Below are positions 1-7,897 of a stretch of 15,186 nt of DNA, one piece after another. The stretch's first letter is position 1. The number at the start of each line of letters is the position of its first letter. The position numbers were made by a program, and so were the translations under genes. Under the pieces are notes generated by a model. That model ran no database searches, was not told the origin of the DNA, and was given only the letters and a program-made list of their open reading frames with translations. This DNA is from Lentisphaeria bacterium UBA7640 (GTDB lineage: Bacteria; Verrucomicrobiota; Lentisphaeria; Victivallales; Victivallaceae): assembly GCA_002483765.1 (NCBI GenBank), contig DLIO01000072.1, positions 1 through 15,186 on the forward strand, written 5' to 3'.

Positions 1-141
1 GTCGGACAGATGCCCTTATTTTAAATCCACAAATATCGAATGACTTTGCGCTCTATGCACTTTGTGGTGTTTATGAGCTAAGCATCCAAAATATACGCAA
101 AATGAATATTTTTAAACTTCTCGACGAGTCCCGTAACTTAG
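1..141. other. spacer downstream of pheT, no gene recognised
   Basis: This stretch follows the pheT stop codon and runs to the window edge. I see no recognisable gene in it and no convincing terminator for pheT; the only nearby self-complementary piece, CTCGACGAG at about 120, is too short. One forward frame is open from base 3 to about 246, but it has no start codon in the window, runs antisense into the end of pheT and resembles nothing I know. A copy of the 12-mer TTTATGAGCTAA sits at 70-81 and recurs upstream of rpsP on the other strand. Confidence 0.5.
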
Positions 142-2553
142 TTAGCGTAACTCTATATTTAGGCCTTCGGCGAGTTGTTTGCGTAATTTTTCGTGAGCAT
201 TGTTCACTTCAGCATCGGTCAGCGTTCGTTCTTTACTACGAAAGGTAATCGAATAAGCCATGCTTTTGCGCCCTGCCCCCAAAACTTTTTCATCAGTAAA
301 AATATCAAAGAGTTTGACACTTTCCAAGTTTTTAGGGCGAGACGATTCGATGAACTCGACAATTTGACGATGAGTCAATGAGTTATCCGCGGCAAAGGCG
401 ATATCGCGCGAAGTTGATGGGTACGGCGACAATGGTTTATAAAGCTGCAATCCTGGGGTGGATTCCATTAACAACGCCACTTCAAATTGTCCGACAAACA
501 CTGGACTTTCACTTTTGAAATCAGCACTAAGTTTTTTTGACAACTGACCGAAATGACCGGCAACTTTCTTACCTAGATATAAAGCCGCACATTTATTTTT
601 TTCAAAGCGTTCATCATCAATAGCTTCGAAACTATAATTAGTGATTTTGCGAATATTCAGCAAGGATTCAATCAAACCTTTCATATCATAAAAGTCATAA
701 ATCGGCGACTGACCATCCGAACATAATTCAGCATGGCGTCGACCGGTTTCCACTAAAATCAATTCTTGACGCTCTTCAGGGAACATGGTCTGATTGCCAC
801 AAAAAACCCGGCCTAACTCAAACAATCTTAAGCTGGTGTTTTTGCGCGCGATATTGCGTTCGATAGTTTCAAGCATTTCACCGAGTAGCGACGGGCGCAG
901 AACACCCGAATCGCGACCAATCGGATTAATCATGCGAATAATATCCTTTTCTGTAAAGCGAGTATCAGATAAAGCCGAAGCGTCGCTGACTGTGCTGTAA
1001 TGAAGACACTCGAACATCCCCAAGCCAATCAATTGTTCTCTGAGCTGCTGATAAGCGATGTAAGCGTCATCTTTAATTGATGCCGCAGACTTCACCATCA
1101 CGGGAATATCAGGAACTTGGTCAAGGCCATGAATTCGCGCGACTTCTTCAGCGAGATCGGCTTCACGTTCAATATCTAAACGAAAAATAGGTGGCTTGAC
1201 CAAGCATTTTTCGCTATCAATCGCGGTGACTTCAAGATATAGTTTGCGGAAAATATGAACTATCTCTTCGTTACTCAACGTCATGCCAGTTAACGAACGA
1301 ATGCGTTCAAAACGACAAGCAAAAGGCGCAGGTTCGTTCAATTCGCCACACACGTCAAATAGCGGACCCACTAATTCGCCACCAGCAATTTCCAGAATCA
1401 GCTGAACTGCTCGATCTGCAGCGCGTTCCGCCATTTTCCAGTCAACCCCGCGTTCATAACGATATGACGAGTCACTAGAGATGCCAAAAGAACGTGCTGT
1501 TGAGCGAATGTTAGAAGGTTCAAAAACCGCAGTTTCCAGGAGAATATTTACTGTTTCCAGCCCTACCCCAGAATCAATCCCGCCCATAACGCCGGCCAGA
1601 CATACCGGTTTTTCCGCGTCAGCAATGACCAAATTGGCAGGACTTAATACTAATTCCGAATCATCAAGCAGTGTAATTTTTTCACCTTTAGTAGCACGAC
1701 GGATTACTACCCGTTTGCCAGCTAATTTGTCACGATCAAACGCGTGCAGCGGCTGTCCAAGTTCAAACAGTACAAAATTGGTAATATCGACAATATTATT
1801 AATTGGCCGCAGACCAATTGCAGTCAAAAATTGTTTAAGCCAGTCAGGGCTTTCCGCTACTTTGACATTGCGAATTACGCGTCCGAGATAACGCGGACAA
1901 TCTTTAGAATCTTCAACCGTTACCAGGTTACCCAAATCTTGAGTCAAAGTGGGTTTAGCCTCTACGATTTCTGGAAGCGTCGCTACCGAGTCAAGCAAGC
2001 ATGAAATATCACGCGCTACGCCCCAATGCGAAAGCCAGTCAGGACGATTCGGAGTTATTTCTAAATCAAAAACTGTATCGCCAGTGAATATCTCATTCAA
2101 AGGTTTCCCGACCGGTTGATCGAGTGGCAGTTCGAGGAGTCCGCTTTGATCGCCACGTAAACCAAGTTCGTTAGAACTACACATCATACCAAATGATTCT
2201 TCACCGCGTAGTTTAGATTTTTTAATTTTGAATCCAGCCTTGGATTTTGCGTCATAAAGCACAGTGCCGATAATGGCAACCGGGACTTTTTTACCGACAT
2301 CACAATTAGGGGCGCCACAAACAATTGCCAATGGTTCTTCGCCACCGACATTAACTTTGCAGCAAGACAAAGTATCCGCGTTTGGATGTTTCTTGCGTTC
2401 TACAATCTCCCCGACCATAACGCCATCTGGAATCTGACCAACAGCGTCAATTGATTCAACTTCAATTCCGGCCATAGTCAGTTTTTCAGCCAACTCCGCG
2501 ATTCCACAGTCGACTTTAACATACTGCGCCAGCCAATTATATGATATTTTCAT
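142..2553 (-). CDS. pheT: phenylalanyl-tRNA synthetase beta subunit
   Basis: This is the large subunit of the cytoplasmic (alpha-beta)2 enzyme that charges tRNA-Phe; the beta subunit binds tRNA and edits mischarged Tyr-tRNA-Phe. The product is about 803 residues, the usual bacterial length. Visible in order are an N-terminal MKISYNWL start typical of the family, an EMAPII-like tRNA-binding OB domain (about 42-150), the EITPNR/DWLSHWGVAR segment (165-181), the B3/B4 editing region with GVMGG and the SSYRYERGVD signature, a B5 domain, and a C-terminal ferredoxin-fold anticodon-binding domain (about 702-803). There are two adjacent ATG codons; I chose the second because AAGG lies 7 nt before it and only 4 nt before the first (2556). 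It follows pheS by about 15 nt, so the two subunits are probably co-transcribed. Confidence 0.96.
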   Translation of the reverse strand: MKISYNWLAQYVKVDCGIAELAEKLTMAGIEVESIDAVGQIPDGVMVGEIVERKKHPNADTLSCCKVNVGGEEPLAIVCGAPNCDVGKKVPVAIIGTVLYDAKSKAGFKIKKSKLRGEESFGMMCSSNELGLRGDQSGLLELPLDQPVGKPLNEIFTGDTVFDLEITPNRPDWLSHWGVARDISCLLDSVATLPEIVEAKPTLTQDLGNLVTVEDSKDCPRYLGRVIRNVKVAESPDWLKQFLTAIGLRPINNIVDITNFVLFELGQPLHAFDRDKLAGKRVVIRRATKGEKITLLDDSELVLSPANLVIADAEKPVCLAGVMGGIDSGVGLETVNILLETAVFEPSNIRSTARSFGISSDSSYRYERGVDWKMAERAADRAVQLILEIAGGELVGPLFDVCGELNEPAPFACRFERIRSLTGMTLSNEEIVHIFRKLYLEVTAIDSEKCLVKPPIFRLDIEREADLAEEVARIHGLDQVPDIPVMVKSAASIKDDAYIAYQQLREQLIGLGMFECLHYSTVSDASALSDTRFTEKDIIRMINPIGRDSGVLRPSLLGEMLETIERNIARKNTSLRLFELGRVFCGNQTMFPEERQELILVETGRRHAELCSDGQSPIYDFYDMKGLIESLLNIRKITNYSFEAIDDERFEKNKCAALYLGKKVAGHFGQLSKKLSADFKSESPVFVGQFEVALLMESTPGLQLYKPLSPYPSTSRDIAFAADNSLTHRQIVEFIESSRPKNLESVKLFDIFTDEKVLGAGRKSMAYSITFRSKERTLTDAEVNNAHEKLRKQLAEGLNIELR

Positions 2554-2568
2554 CATTGCACCTTAAAT

Positions 2569-3594
2569 TTAAAACTGTTCCAAAAATCTTACATCGTTTT
2601 CGTAAAGCAACCGAATGTCATTGATTCGGTAACGCAACATGGCAATGCGTTCAATACCCATTCCAAACGCATAACCACTCCAAATTTCCGGGTCATAACC
2701 GACATTTTTGAGAACATTGGGATCAACAACTCCAGCGCCAGCAATTTCCAGCCATCCTGAGTCTTTGCAAACGCCACAGCCGGAGCCATTACACATAATA
2801 CAGGAAAAGTCATATTCCACGCTGGGCTCAGTAAATGGGAAAAAGTGTGGCCGTAAACGAATTTTGATTTTTTCGCCGAACATTTCTCCGGCGAACTTTT
2901 GTAAGATACTTTTCAAATCGGCTAATGACACTTCACGGTCTATCAGCAACCCTTCGATTTGATGAAAATTCATGCTGTGTGTGGCATCCGGGGTATCACG
3001 GCGAAAACAACGCCCCGGTGCAACAATACGTACCGGCGGTTCTTGACTTTGCATCGTGCGAATCTGCACTGGAGAAGTCTGGGTGCGTAATAAACGACCA
3101 TCAGCAAAATAAAATGTATCGCCAGGATCACGCGATGGATGAGCAGCCGGGGTGTTTAATGCGTCAAAGTTGTGAAAAACATCTTCAATTTCTGGACCAT
3201 CTGCAACAATAAAACCCAAACGTCGAAATATCGCCACAGCTTCATCAATCACCGTAACGATCGGATGTTTGCGCCCTAACGGCTGACGCCTGCCGGGTAG
3301 TGTTAAGTCCAGAAGTTCGCCACTGCCAGCTTGGGAAGAAGATTTAATGCGTACAAGCGCCGCATCTATCAGTTCGCGACATCGTTCTCGCGCATTATTA
3401 AAGGCGATTCCCGCCGTTTTGCGCTCTTTTGGTGACAGCGCGCCCATCGCACCGCTAAGCGACGCCAATAGGCCTTTACGACCCAAAATATGGATCCTCA
3501 CTTCTTCTACTGCCGCTTCGTCAGAGGCGGCGACTAATTTTGCTTCGGCATCAAGCAGCGCCGAATTAATTTGTTCAGCAATCGGGTTGGGCAT
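2569..3594 (-). CDS. pheS: phenylalanyl-tRNA synthetase alpha subunit
   Basis: This is the catalytic class II subunit of PheRS, which pairs with PheT. At 341 residues it has normal length. An N-terminal coiled-coil arm (about 1-85) precedes the catalytic core. The core shows HPSRDPGDTFYF (152-163), LLRTQTSPVQIRTM (168-181), motif 2 GRCFRRDTPDATH (194-206), the substrate-pocket FFPFTEPSVE (251-260) and motif 3 GMGIERIAM (311-319). A Cys-x2-Cys-x4-Cys-x2-Cys set (C265, C268, C273, C276) sits just before the GWLEI segment and could bind zinc; I recall this insert in PheS from several Gram-negative phyla, not in E. coli. The start has a GAGGG ribosome binding site about 4 nt upstream, which is a little close. 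A terminator separates the gene from rplT. Confidence 0.96.
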   Translation of the reverse strand: MPNPIAEQINSALLDAEAKLVAASDEAAVEEVRIHILGRKGLLASLSGAMGALSPKERKTAGIAFNNARERCRELIDAALVRIKSSSQAGSGELLDLTLPGRRQPLGRKHPIVTVIDEAVAIFRRLGFIVADGPEIEDVFHNFDALNTPAAHPSRDPGDTFYFADGRLLRTQTSPVQIRTMQSQEPPVRIVAPGRCFRRDTPDATHSMNFHQIEGLLIDREVSLADLKSILQKFAGEMFGEKIKIRLRPHFFPFTEPSVEYDFSCIMCNGSGCGVCKDSGWLEIAGAGVVDPNVLKNVGYDPEIWSGYAFGMGIERIAMLRYRINDIRLLYENDVRFLEQF

Positions 3595-3629
3595 TTTTCC
3601 CTCTATGCGGTTATTTTCAGTCTAAAATT

Positions 3630-3678
3630 AAAAAACAAAAAAAGCTTGAAAAGGAAGTGCGCTTCCAGTCCAAGCTTT
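3630..3678 (-). terminator. intrinsic terminator between rplT and pheS
   Basis: On the minus strand, an 8-bp outer stem (AAAGCTTG with CAAGCTTT) and a 5-bp inner stem (GGAAG with CTTCC) are separated by a symmetrical 4x4 internal loop and capped by CGCA. A run of about 13 bases that are T apart from a single G follows at once. This is a standard Rho-independent terminator shape. It would end the infC-rpmI-rplT transcript, so pheST needs read-through or its own promoter. E. coli has an attenuator with a Phe-rich leader peptide at the same place, but the 29 nt before this hairpin encode no such peptide. Confidence 0.8.
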
Positions 3679-3707
3679 ATCTTTACAATAAATGCAAAAG
3701 AATCTAA

Positions 3708-4055
3708 TTAGGCCTGCGCAACTTTTTCTACGAGGCTTTTAAATTCTTGTGGTTCAAAAACCGCTAGATCAGCGAGAATCTTGCGATTCAGGTCAATATT
3801 AGCTTTTTTCAAGCCGTTGATAAATTTACTGTAATTGGTTCCGTTCAAACGACATGCTGCGTTAATACGAACGGTCCATAAACGACGATATTGTTGTTTT
3901 TTCTGTTTACGTCCGCGATAAGCATGACTTTTTGCTTTATCGACAGCGTCATAAGCAGTACGGATAGTTTTACTACTGCGTCCGTAAAAACCTTTGGCGC
4001 GTTCAAGAACGCGACGGCGACGTTTGCGTGAGGCAACTGAATTTTTTACTCTCAT
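3708..4055 (-). CDS. rplT: 50S ribosomal protein L20
   Basis: L20 is an early 23S rRNA-binding assembly protein of the large subunit, and in several bacteria it also represses its own operon. The 115-residue length is normal. The basic N-terminal arm (MRVKNSVASRKRRRRVLERAKGF) and the middle segment with YRGRKQKKQQYRRLW and RINAACR are typical of the family. It follows rpmI by 13 nt with an AAGGAG ribosome binding site, the conserved infC-rpmI-rplT order. The identification is secure from sequence and context. Confidence 0.97.
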   Translation of the reverse strand: MRVKNSVASRKRRRRVLERAKGFYGRSSKTIRTAYDAVDKAKSHAYRGRKQKKQQYRRLWTVRINAACRLNGTNYSKFINGLKKANIDLNRKILADLAVFEPQEFKSLVEKVAQA

Positions 4056-4068
4056 AATTGCACTCTCC

Positions 4069-4272
4069 TTACTTTGTGCCGTATGGCAGAGCTGCTTTTA
4101 AGCGGCCAACATCTGCTGGTTTTACTGCTGCGTCTTGTCCGAGACGACGGCGACGCTTTGCGGATTTACCGGTCAACAAGTGACGGGCTCCCGCTCTACG
4201 ACGGCGGAATTTGCCGGTACCGGTCTGTTTCACCCGTTTAGCGACACTTTTTCTAGTCTTCATCTTAGGCAT
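4069..4272 (-). CDS. rpmI: 50S ribosomal protein L35
   Basis: This is a small basic protein of the large ribosomal subunit, 67 residues against the usual 64-66. The N-terminus MPKMKTRKSVAKRVKQTGTGKFRRR and the central ARHLLTGKSAKRRRRL segment are diagnostic of L35. The start codon has GGAG 7 nt upstream, and this ribosome binding site can pair with a CTCC just before it. The gene lies 118 nt after infC, a gap much larger than others in the block, in keeping with translational control at its start. Confidence 0.97.
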   Translation of the reverse strand: MPKMKTRKSVAKRVKQTGTGKFRRRRAGARHLLTGKSAKRRRRLGQDAAVKPADVGRLKAALPYGTK

Positions 4273-4390
4273 AGTTGTTCTCCTTTGGAGGTTAGTTGTT
4301 CAACCGAAGCGGCCTATGCGCTAGCCGTCATCGGGAAATTGCTCGTTTATCGAGCTATCGTAAGGTTAATCTCTTAACCGTTTTCTATTG
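4273..4390 (-). promoter_or_regulatory. infC-rpmI leader with candidate L20 operator
   Basis: This 118-nt spacer holds several possible RNA structures on the minus strand. GGTTAA and TTAACC form a 6-bp stem with a GAGA (GNRA) loop at 4364-4379. GCTCG and CGAGC form a 5-bp stem at 4341-4355. Just before rpmI, CTCC (4287-4290) can pair with the GGAG ribosome binding site (4280-4283). TAACC at 4290-4294 can instead pair with the GGTTA arm of the first hairpin, giving mutually exclusive folds. In E. coli, L20 represses rpmI-rplT through a long-range pseudoknot in the equivalent region. The structures are seen directly; L20 binding is inferred. Confidence 0.45.
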
Positions 4391-5026
4391 TCAATTTTCT
4401 TTCAGTTCGTCATCAACTTCGACCAATTGGCCTTCCTCATCAAATTCAACTTCAGTCAAAAGTGCACTCTCATCAACTTCGCCTGTATAGGTTTGAGACT
4501 TTGTTTTACTCTTTCCAGTTCTTACCGGGGTGAAATGAATTACAATCATGCGCCCGTTAAGTTTAGGTTGATCTTCGGTTGTGCCAATCTCTTTCAAGTC
4601 TTCGATCACTTTGGCGATTAGTTGGAAACCAATCTCCTGGTGCTGCATCTCTCTTCCCCTAAAGGAAAGAACTACTTTCAATTTATATCCTTTCTCTAAA
4701 AAATCAATCCCACGATTCAGTTTTACCTGATAATCGTGCGTATCAATATTAGCATGAAATTGGATCTCTTTGAGTTTTTGAGTAACACTAGTCTTTCTTT
4801 GTGCTTTTAGGTTCTTCTTCTGCTCAAAGACTAGTTTTCCAAAATCCATTACTCGACATACTGGCGGCGTGGATTTGTCTGCCACCAATACTAGATCCAG
4901 TTTAACGTCAGCGGCGCGTTGCCTAGCCTCGACATAACTGACGATGCCAATCTGTTCTCCATCCACACCGATTAAACGTACCTCAGAATGGGGAAAACTC
5001 TCATTTGGTTTTATCAACTTAGCGAT
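4391..5026 (-). CDS. infC: translation initiation factor IF-3, AUC start
   Basis: IF-3 binds the 30S subunit and checks the initiator tRNA and start codon. The product is 211 residues from the chosen start, longer than the usual 170-180. The N-domain shows EVRLIGVDGEQIGIV (15-29) and PPVCRVMDFGKLVFEQKK (54-71). The C-domain shows KEIQFHANIDTHDYQVK (86-102), the VVLSFRGREM segment (118-127) and a GRMIVIHFTPV core (158-168). After about residue 172 there is an acidic tail of roughly 40 residues. I chose ATC at 5026 because GGAGG lies 8 nt before it; the in-frame TTG at 5017 is 17 nt away and no ATG or GTG is available. Rare AUU or AUC starts in infC are known to allow IF-3 to repress its own synthesis. 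Confidence 0.92.
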   Translation of the reverse strand: MAKLIKPNESFPHSEVRLIGVDGEQIGIVSYVEARQRAADVKLDLVLVADKSTPPVCRVMDFGKLVFEQKKNLKAQRKTSVTQKLKEIQFHANIDTHDYQVKLNRGIDFLEKGYKLKVVLSFRGREMQHQEIGFQLIAKVIEDLKEIGTTEDQPKLNGRMIVIHFTPVRTGKSKTKSQTYTGEVDESALLTEVEFDEEGQLVEVDDELKEN

Positions 5027-5039
5027 ATTCGTGTCCTCC
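5024..5039 (-). promoter_or_regulatory. infC ribosome binding site and AUC start codon
   Basis: On the minus strand, GGAGG (5039-5035) is followed by 8 nt and then ATC (5026-5024), in frame with the IF-3 reading frame. No ATG or GTG start is possible in this interval, and TTG (5017) is too far from the ribosome binding site. E. coli infC uses AUU, and I recall the Myxococcus homologue using AUC; such codons are discriminated against by IF-3 and give feedback control. The placement is direct from sequence, the regulation is inferred from the family. Confidence 0.75.
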
Positions 5040-5069
5040 AGATAGTTATGCTGTTGAAAAGCTCATAAA

Positions 5070-6800
5070 CTAGCACTCTTTGTTCTCTATTTCAAGCCGC
5101 ATTTTGTCGGCAATCTGTTTTATATCCATTTCACCGAGTTGTCCTTCGCGTCGTGACCGCACCGCCATGGTGCCGTTTTCCACTTCACGGTCACCAATCA
5201 CCAACATATACGGAATTCGTTCATTGCGCGCATTCTTTATTTTTGCGTTAACGCTTTCAGAACGATCATCGAGTGAAACTCTGAAACCAAGTTGCTTCAA
5301 TTCTGCTAACACCTTAACGGCAAAATCATGTTGACGATCAGTTATTGGCATGATGCGTGCGTGTTCTGGAGCCAACCACAATGGAAACGCTCCAGCATAA
5401 TTCTCTACCAAGATACCAAAGAAACGTTCAATTGAACCCAATAAAGCGCGATGAACCATAAATGGACGGTGTTTTTTACCGTCATCTCCGATATAGGTCA
5501 TATCAAAACGATCCGGCAGATTAAAGTCAAATTGAATCGTTGAGGTTTGCCATTCACGCCCGATAGCGTCTTTGATTTTTAAATCTATTTTCGGGCCATA
5601 GAATGCTCCACCGCCTTCATCTATTTCACAAACCAAACCGGCATCGGCTACTGCTTTTTCTAAAGATTTAATCGCCAAATCCCAGCGTTCGGGTTCGCCG
5701 ACTGCCTTAGCGGGACGAGTAGCCAAATAAGGTTTAATCTCTTTAAAACCAAAATCCTTCCAAACTTGGAGGCTAAAACGCAACACTTCGGATATCTCAT
5801 GCTCAATCTGTTCTGGAGTACAGATAATATGGGCATCATCTTGAGTGAAACCGCGCACGCGCAACAGTCCATGAAGCGTTCCACTTTTTTCATAACGATA
5901 AACTGTTCCCAACTCCGCCCAACGCAAAGGCAATTCGCGGTAGGAGTGTATACGAGATTTGTAAATTTCAATATGAAATGGACAGTTCATCGGTTTGACG
6001 TAATAATTCTGTTCATCAATTTCCATCGGCGAATACATTGAATCTTTGTAAAAATCTAGATGTCCACTGGTTTCCCACAAAGCACTGCGCCCGAGATTCG
6101 GAGTGTAAAGCATATCATAGCCATTTTTATAGTGAGCATCGCGCCAGTAAGTTTCAAAAGTATGGCGAACAAATGCTCCTTTAGGATGCCACAATACCAA
6201 ACCAGGACCAACAGTATCGGAAAAACTAAACAGATCAAGCTCACGACCCAATTTACGATGATCGCGTTTTTTAGCTTCTTCAAGCATTTGAAAGTAATCG
6301 TTCATTGCTTTTTTATCTTCAAAGGCAGTTCCATAGATGCGTTGCAACATCGGATTATTCTCATCACCACGGTAGTACGAACCAGCAATAGTCAACAGTT
6401 TAAAGGCAGCGATCTGGCCACTGTTTTCAACATGTGGGCCGCGACAAAGATCAACAAAATCGCCAAGCCGGTAAAAACTGATAACTTCACCTTCAGGAAC
6501 CGCGGCAAGACGCTCCAGTTTGTAAGTTTGGCCCTGTTCTTTTAGTAAAGTTTCCGCTTCATCGCGGGAAAGTTCAAACCGTTCAAACGGTAAACGTTTA
6601 TTGACAAGCTTGCGCATGGCTTGCTCAATCGTCGCAAGGTCGTCAGGAGTGAAACGGTGTGCCAAATCAAAATCGTAATAAAATCCATCCTCAGTTGACG
6701 GGCCAATATCAAATTTTACATCTTCGTACAATTCCTGTACAGCCGCGGCCATCAAATGTGCTGTACTATGTCGCAACGCTTCCAAGTCAAATTTCGCCAT
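5070..6800 (-). CDS. thrS: threonyl-tRNA synthetase lacking the TGS domain
   Basis: This enzyme charges tRNA-Thr. It has 576 residues from the chosen start, shorter than the roughly 640 of E. coli because the N-terminal TGS domain is missing: the protein opens directly into the editing domain. Editing-site residues are present (HSTAH, H11 and H15; CRGPH, C119 and H123). The class II catalytic core has the zinc ligands C273 (MNCPFH), H324 (DDAH) and H450 (FMVHRALLGSIERF). A C-terminal anticodon-binding domain begins near residue 485. The ATG at 6800 has AGAGG 8 nt upstream; an upstream ATG at 6836 would overlap rnhB and adds 12 residues unlike the family. It sits 28 nt after rnhB and 43 nt before infC, the usual neighbour. 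Confidence 0.96.
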   Translation of the reverse strand: MAKFDLEALRHSTAHLMAAAVQELYEDVKFDIGPSTEDGFYYDFDLAHRFTPDDLATIEQAMRKLVNKRLPFERFELSRDEAETLLKEQGQTYKLERLAAVPEGEVISFYRLGDFVDLCRGPHVENSGQIAAFKLLTIAGSYYRGDENNPMLQRIYGTAFEDKKAMNDYFQMLEEAKKRDHRKLGRELDLFSFSDTVGPGLVLWHPKGAFVRHTFETYWRDAHYKNGYDMLYTPNLGRSALWETSGHLDFYKDSMYSPMEIDEQNYYVKPMNCPFHIEIYKSRIHSYRELPLRWAELGTVYRYEKSGTLHGLLRVRGFTQDDAHIICTPEQIEHEISEVLRFSLQVWKDFGFKEIKPYLATRPAKAVGEPERWDLAIKSLEKAVADAGLVCEIDEGGGAFYGPKIDLKIKDAIGREWQTSTIQFDFNLPDRFDMTYIGDDGKKHRPFMVHRALLGSIERFFGILVENYAGAFPLWLAPEHARIMPITDRQHDFAVKVLAELKQLGFRVSLDDRSESVNAKIKNARNERIPYMLVIGDREVENGTMAVRSRREGQLGEMDIKQIADKMRLEIENKEC

Positions 6801-6828
6801 TTTACAAACCTCTTTCTTTACATAAAAT

Positions 6829-7485
6829 CTATTCAAAAAAATCTAAATGTCGTGGAGCGGGGTTGATAATATTTCTGACCGGAGCAAAACTTCTCCGGTG
6901 TACCCTACATATCCCAAACTTTTTCAAAGCTTCCAAGTGAGCTTTGGTTCCGTAACCTTTATTTCTTTCAAAACCGTAACACGGAAACTCGGCGGCCAAA
7001 ACCGTCATCAATTTGTCACGATGAACTTTTGCCAGAATACTGGCAGCAGCAATAGATGCCGATCTCGCATCACCTTTAATCAGAGCGGTATTCGGTAAAT
7101 CAAATCCCGGCACTGGCAAACCGTCAATCAACAAATAATCAATTTTATCGAGCTGTTTCACTGCGCGCCGCATTGCTTCACGCGATGCTTGTAAGATATT
7201 GATGCGGTCAATCGTTTCCACATCCAACTCTGCGACTGCCCATTGAACGCCGACAACCGCTAGAATGGCTTCATGCAACTCAACCCGCTGCGCATCCGTC
7301 AATTTCTTCGAATCATTTACTTTCGGAATCTGTGCGCCGATTGGAAAAACCACTGCAGCAGCAACGACCGGACCAGCCAACGGGCCACGCCCAGCTTCGT
7401 CAGTTCCTCCTACAAAAGAAAAACCCTCGCGCCAAAATTTATGTTCTTGGGCGAGGAGTTCATCATCTGGGGAAAAATATTCCAT
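6829..7485 (-). CDS. rnhB: ribonuclease HII
   Basis: RNase HII cuts the RNA strand of RNA-DNA hybrids and removes single ribonucleotides from DNA. The product is 218 residues, a typical size. The signature DEAGRGPLAGPVVAAAV begins at residue 29. The expected four metal-binding acids are present: D29, E30, D121 (LLIDG) and D139 (KGDARS), followed by the SIAAASILAKVHRD helix and the conserved YGFERNKGYGT segment (170-180). Its ribosome binding site is weak (GGAA, 8 nt before the ATG). It follows rplS by 52 nt, the usual rplS-rnhB order, and here joins the rpsP-type cluster to the thrS-infC cluster. Confidence 0.95.
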   Translation of the reverse strand: MEYFSPDDELLAQEHKFWREGFSFVGGTDEAGRGPLAGPVVAAAVVFPIGAQIPKVNDSKKLTDAQRVELHEAILAVVGVQWAVAELDVETIDRINILQASREAMRRAVKQLDKIDYLLIDGLPVPGFDLPNTALIKGDARSASIAAASILAKVHRDKLMTVLAAEFPCYGFERNKGYGTKAHLEALKKFGICRVHRRSFAPVRNIINPAPRHLDFFE

Positions 7486-7537
7486 TAATCAAATTCCGTA
7501 CCGTTAATAATTACGGCGTGAAACCTAGGTAGTTGCC

Positions 7538-7882
7538 TTAATCTCTTTTTTCTTTGACTTTGGCAGCTTTACCAATTTTATCGCGCAGATAATATAGTTT
7601 TGCGCGACGAACATCACCTTTGCGAACAACCTCAATCTTCGACAAGCGCGGGCTATTGATCGGGAATAAACGCTCTACACCTTGTCCGGAAATAACCCGG
7701 CGCAGTGTAAATGTTTCCTGAATAGCACCACCGCTCTTCGCGATTACCACTCCAGTAAATGCCTGAATACGCTCGCTTTCGCCTTCTACGATACGCACAA
7801 ACACTTTTAAAGTATCGCCGACGCTGAAGTCAGGATGCGCGTGTGTGCACTCTTCTTTGTTAATTTTGTCCATCACATTCAT
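7538..7882 (-). CDS. rplS: 50S ribosomal protein L19
   Basis: L19 lies at the interface of the two ribosomal subunits. The 114-residue length is normal. Diagnostic segments are FSVGDTLKVFVRIVEGESERIQAFTG near the N-terminus, the GVVIAKSGGAIQETFTLRRVISGQGVERLFPINSP centre and the VVRKGDVRRAKLYYLRDKIGKAAKVKEKR end. TTGGAGA precedes the ATG with normal spacing. It follows trmD by 15 nt, as in most bacteria. Confidence 0.97.
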   Translation of the reverse strand: MNVMDKINKEECTHAHPDFSVGDTLKVFVRIVEGESERIQAFTGVVIAKSGGAIQETFTLRRVISGQGVERLFPINSPRLSKIEVVRKGDVRRAKLYYLRDKIGKAAKVKEKRD

Positions 7883-7897
7883 ACTTGTTTCTCCAAG

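Noticed and set aside
3..246. Forward frame open from the window start, about 81 codons
   Set aside because: It has no visible start, nearly half lies antisense to pheT, and the peptide is unlike any family I know. A gene ending here cannot be excluded without the upstream DNA.
1481..1891. Forward frame of 136 codons inside pheT
   Set aside because: Antisense shadow of the PheT editing region, with no ribosome binding site and no recognisable domain.
5660..5971. Reverse-strand frame of 103 codons inside thrS
   Set aside because: It is an out-of-frame shadow of the strongly conserved ThrRS catalytic domain.
6801..6836. 12-residue N-terminal extension of ThrRS
   Set aside because: It overlaps the end of rnhB and contains the ribosome binding site for the better start at 6800.
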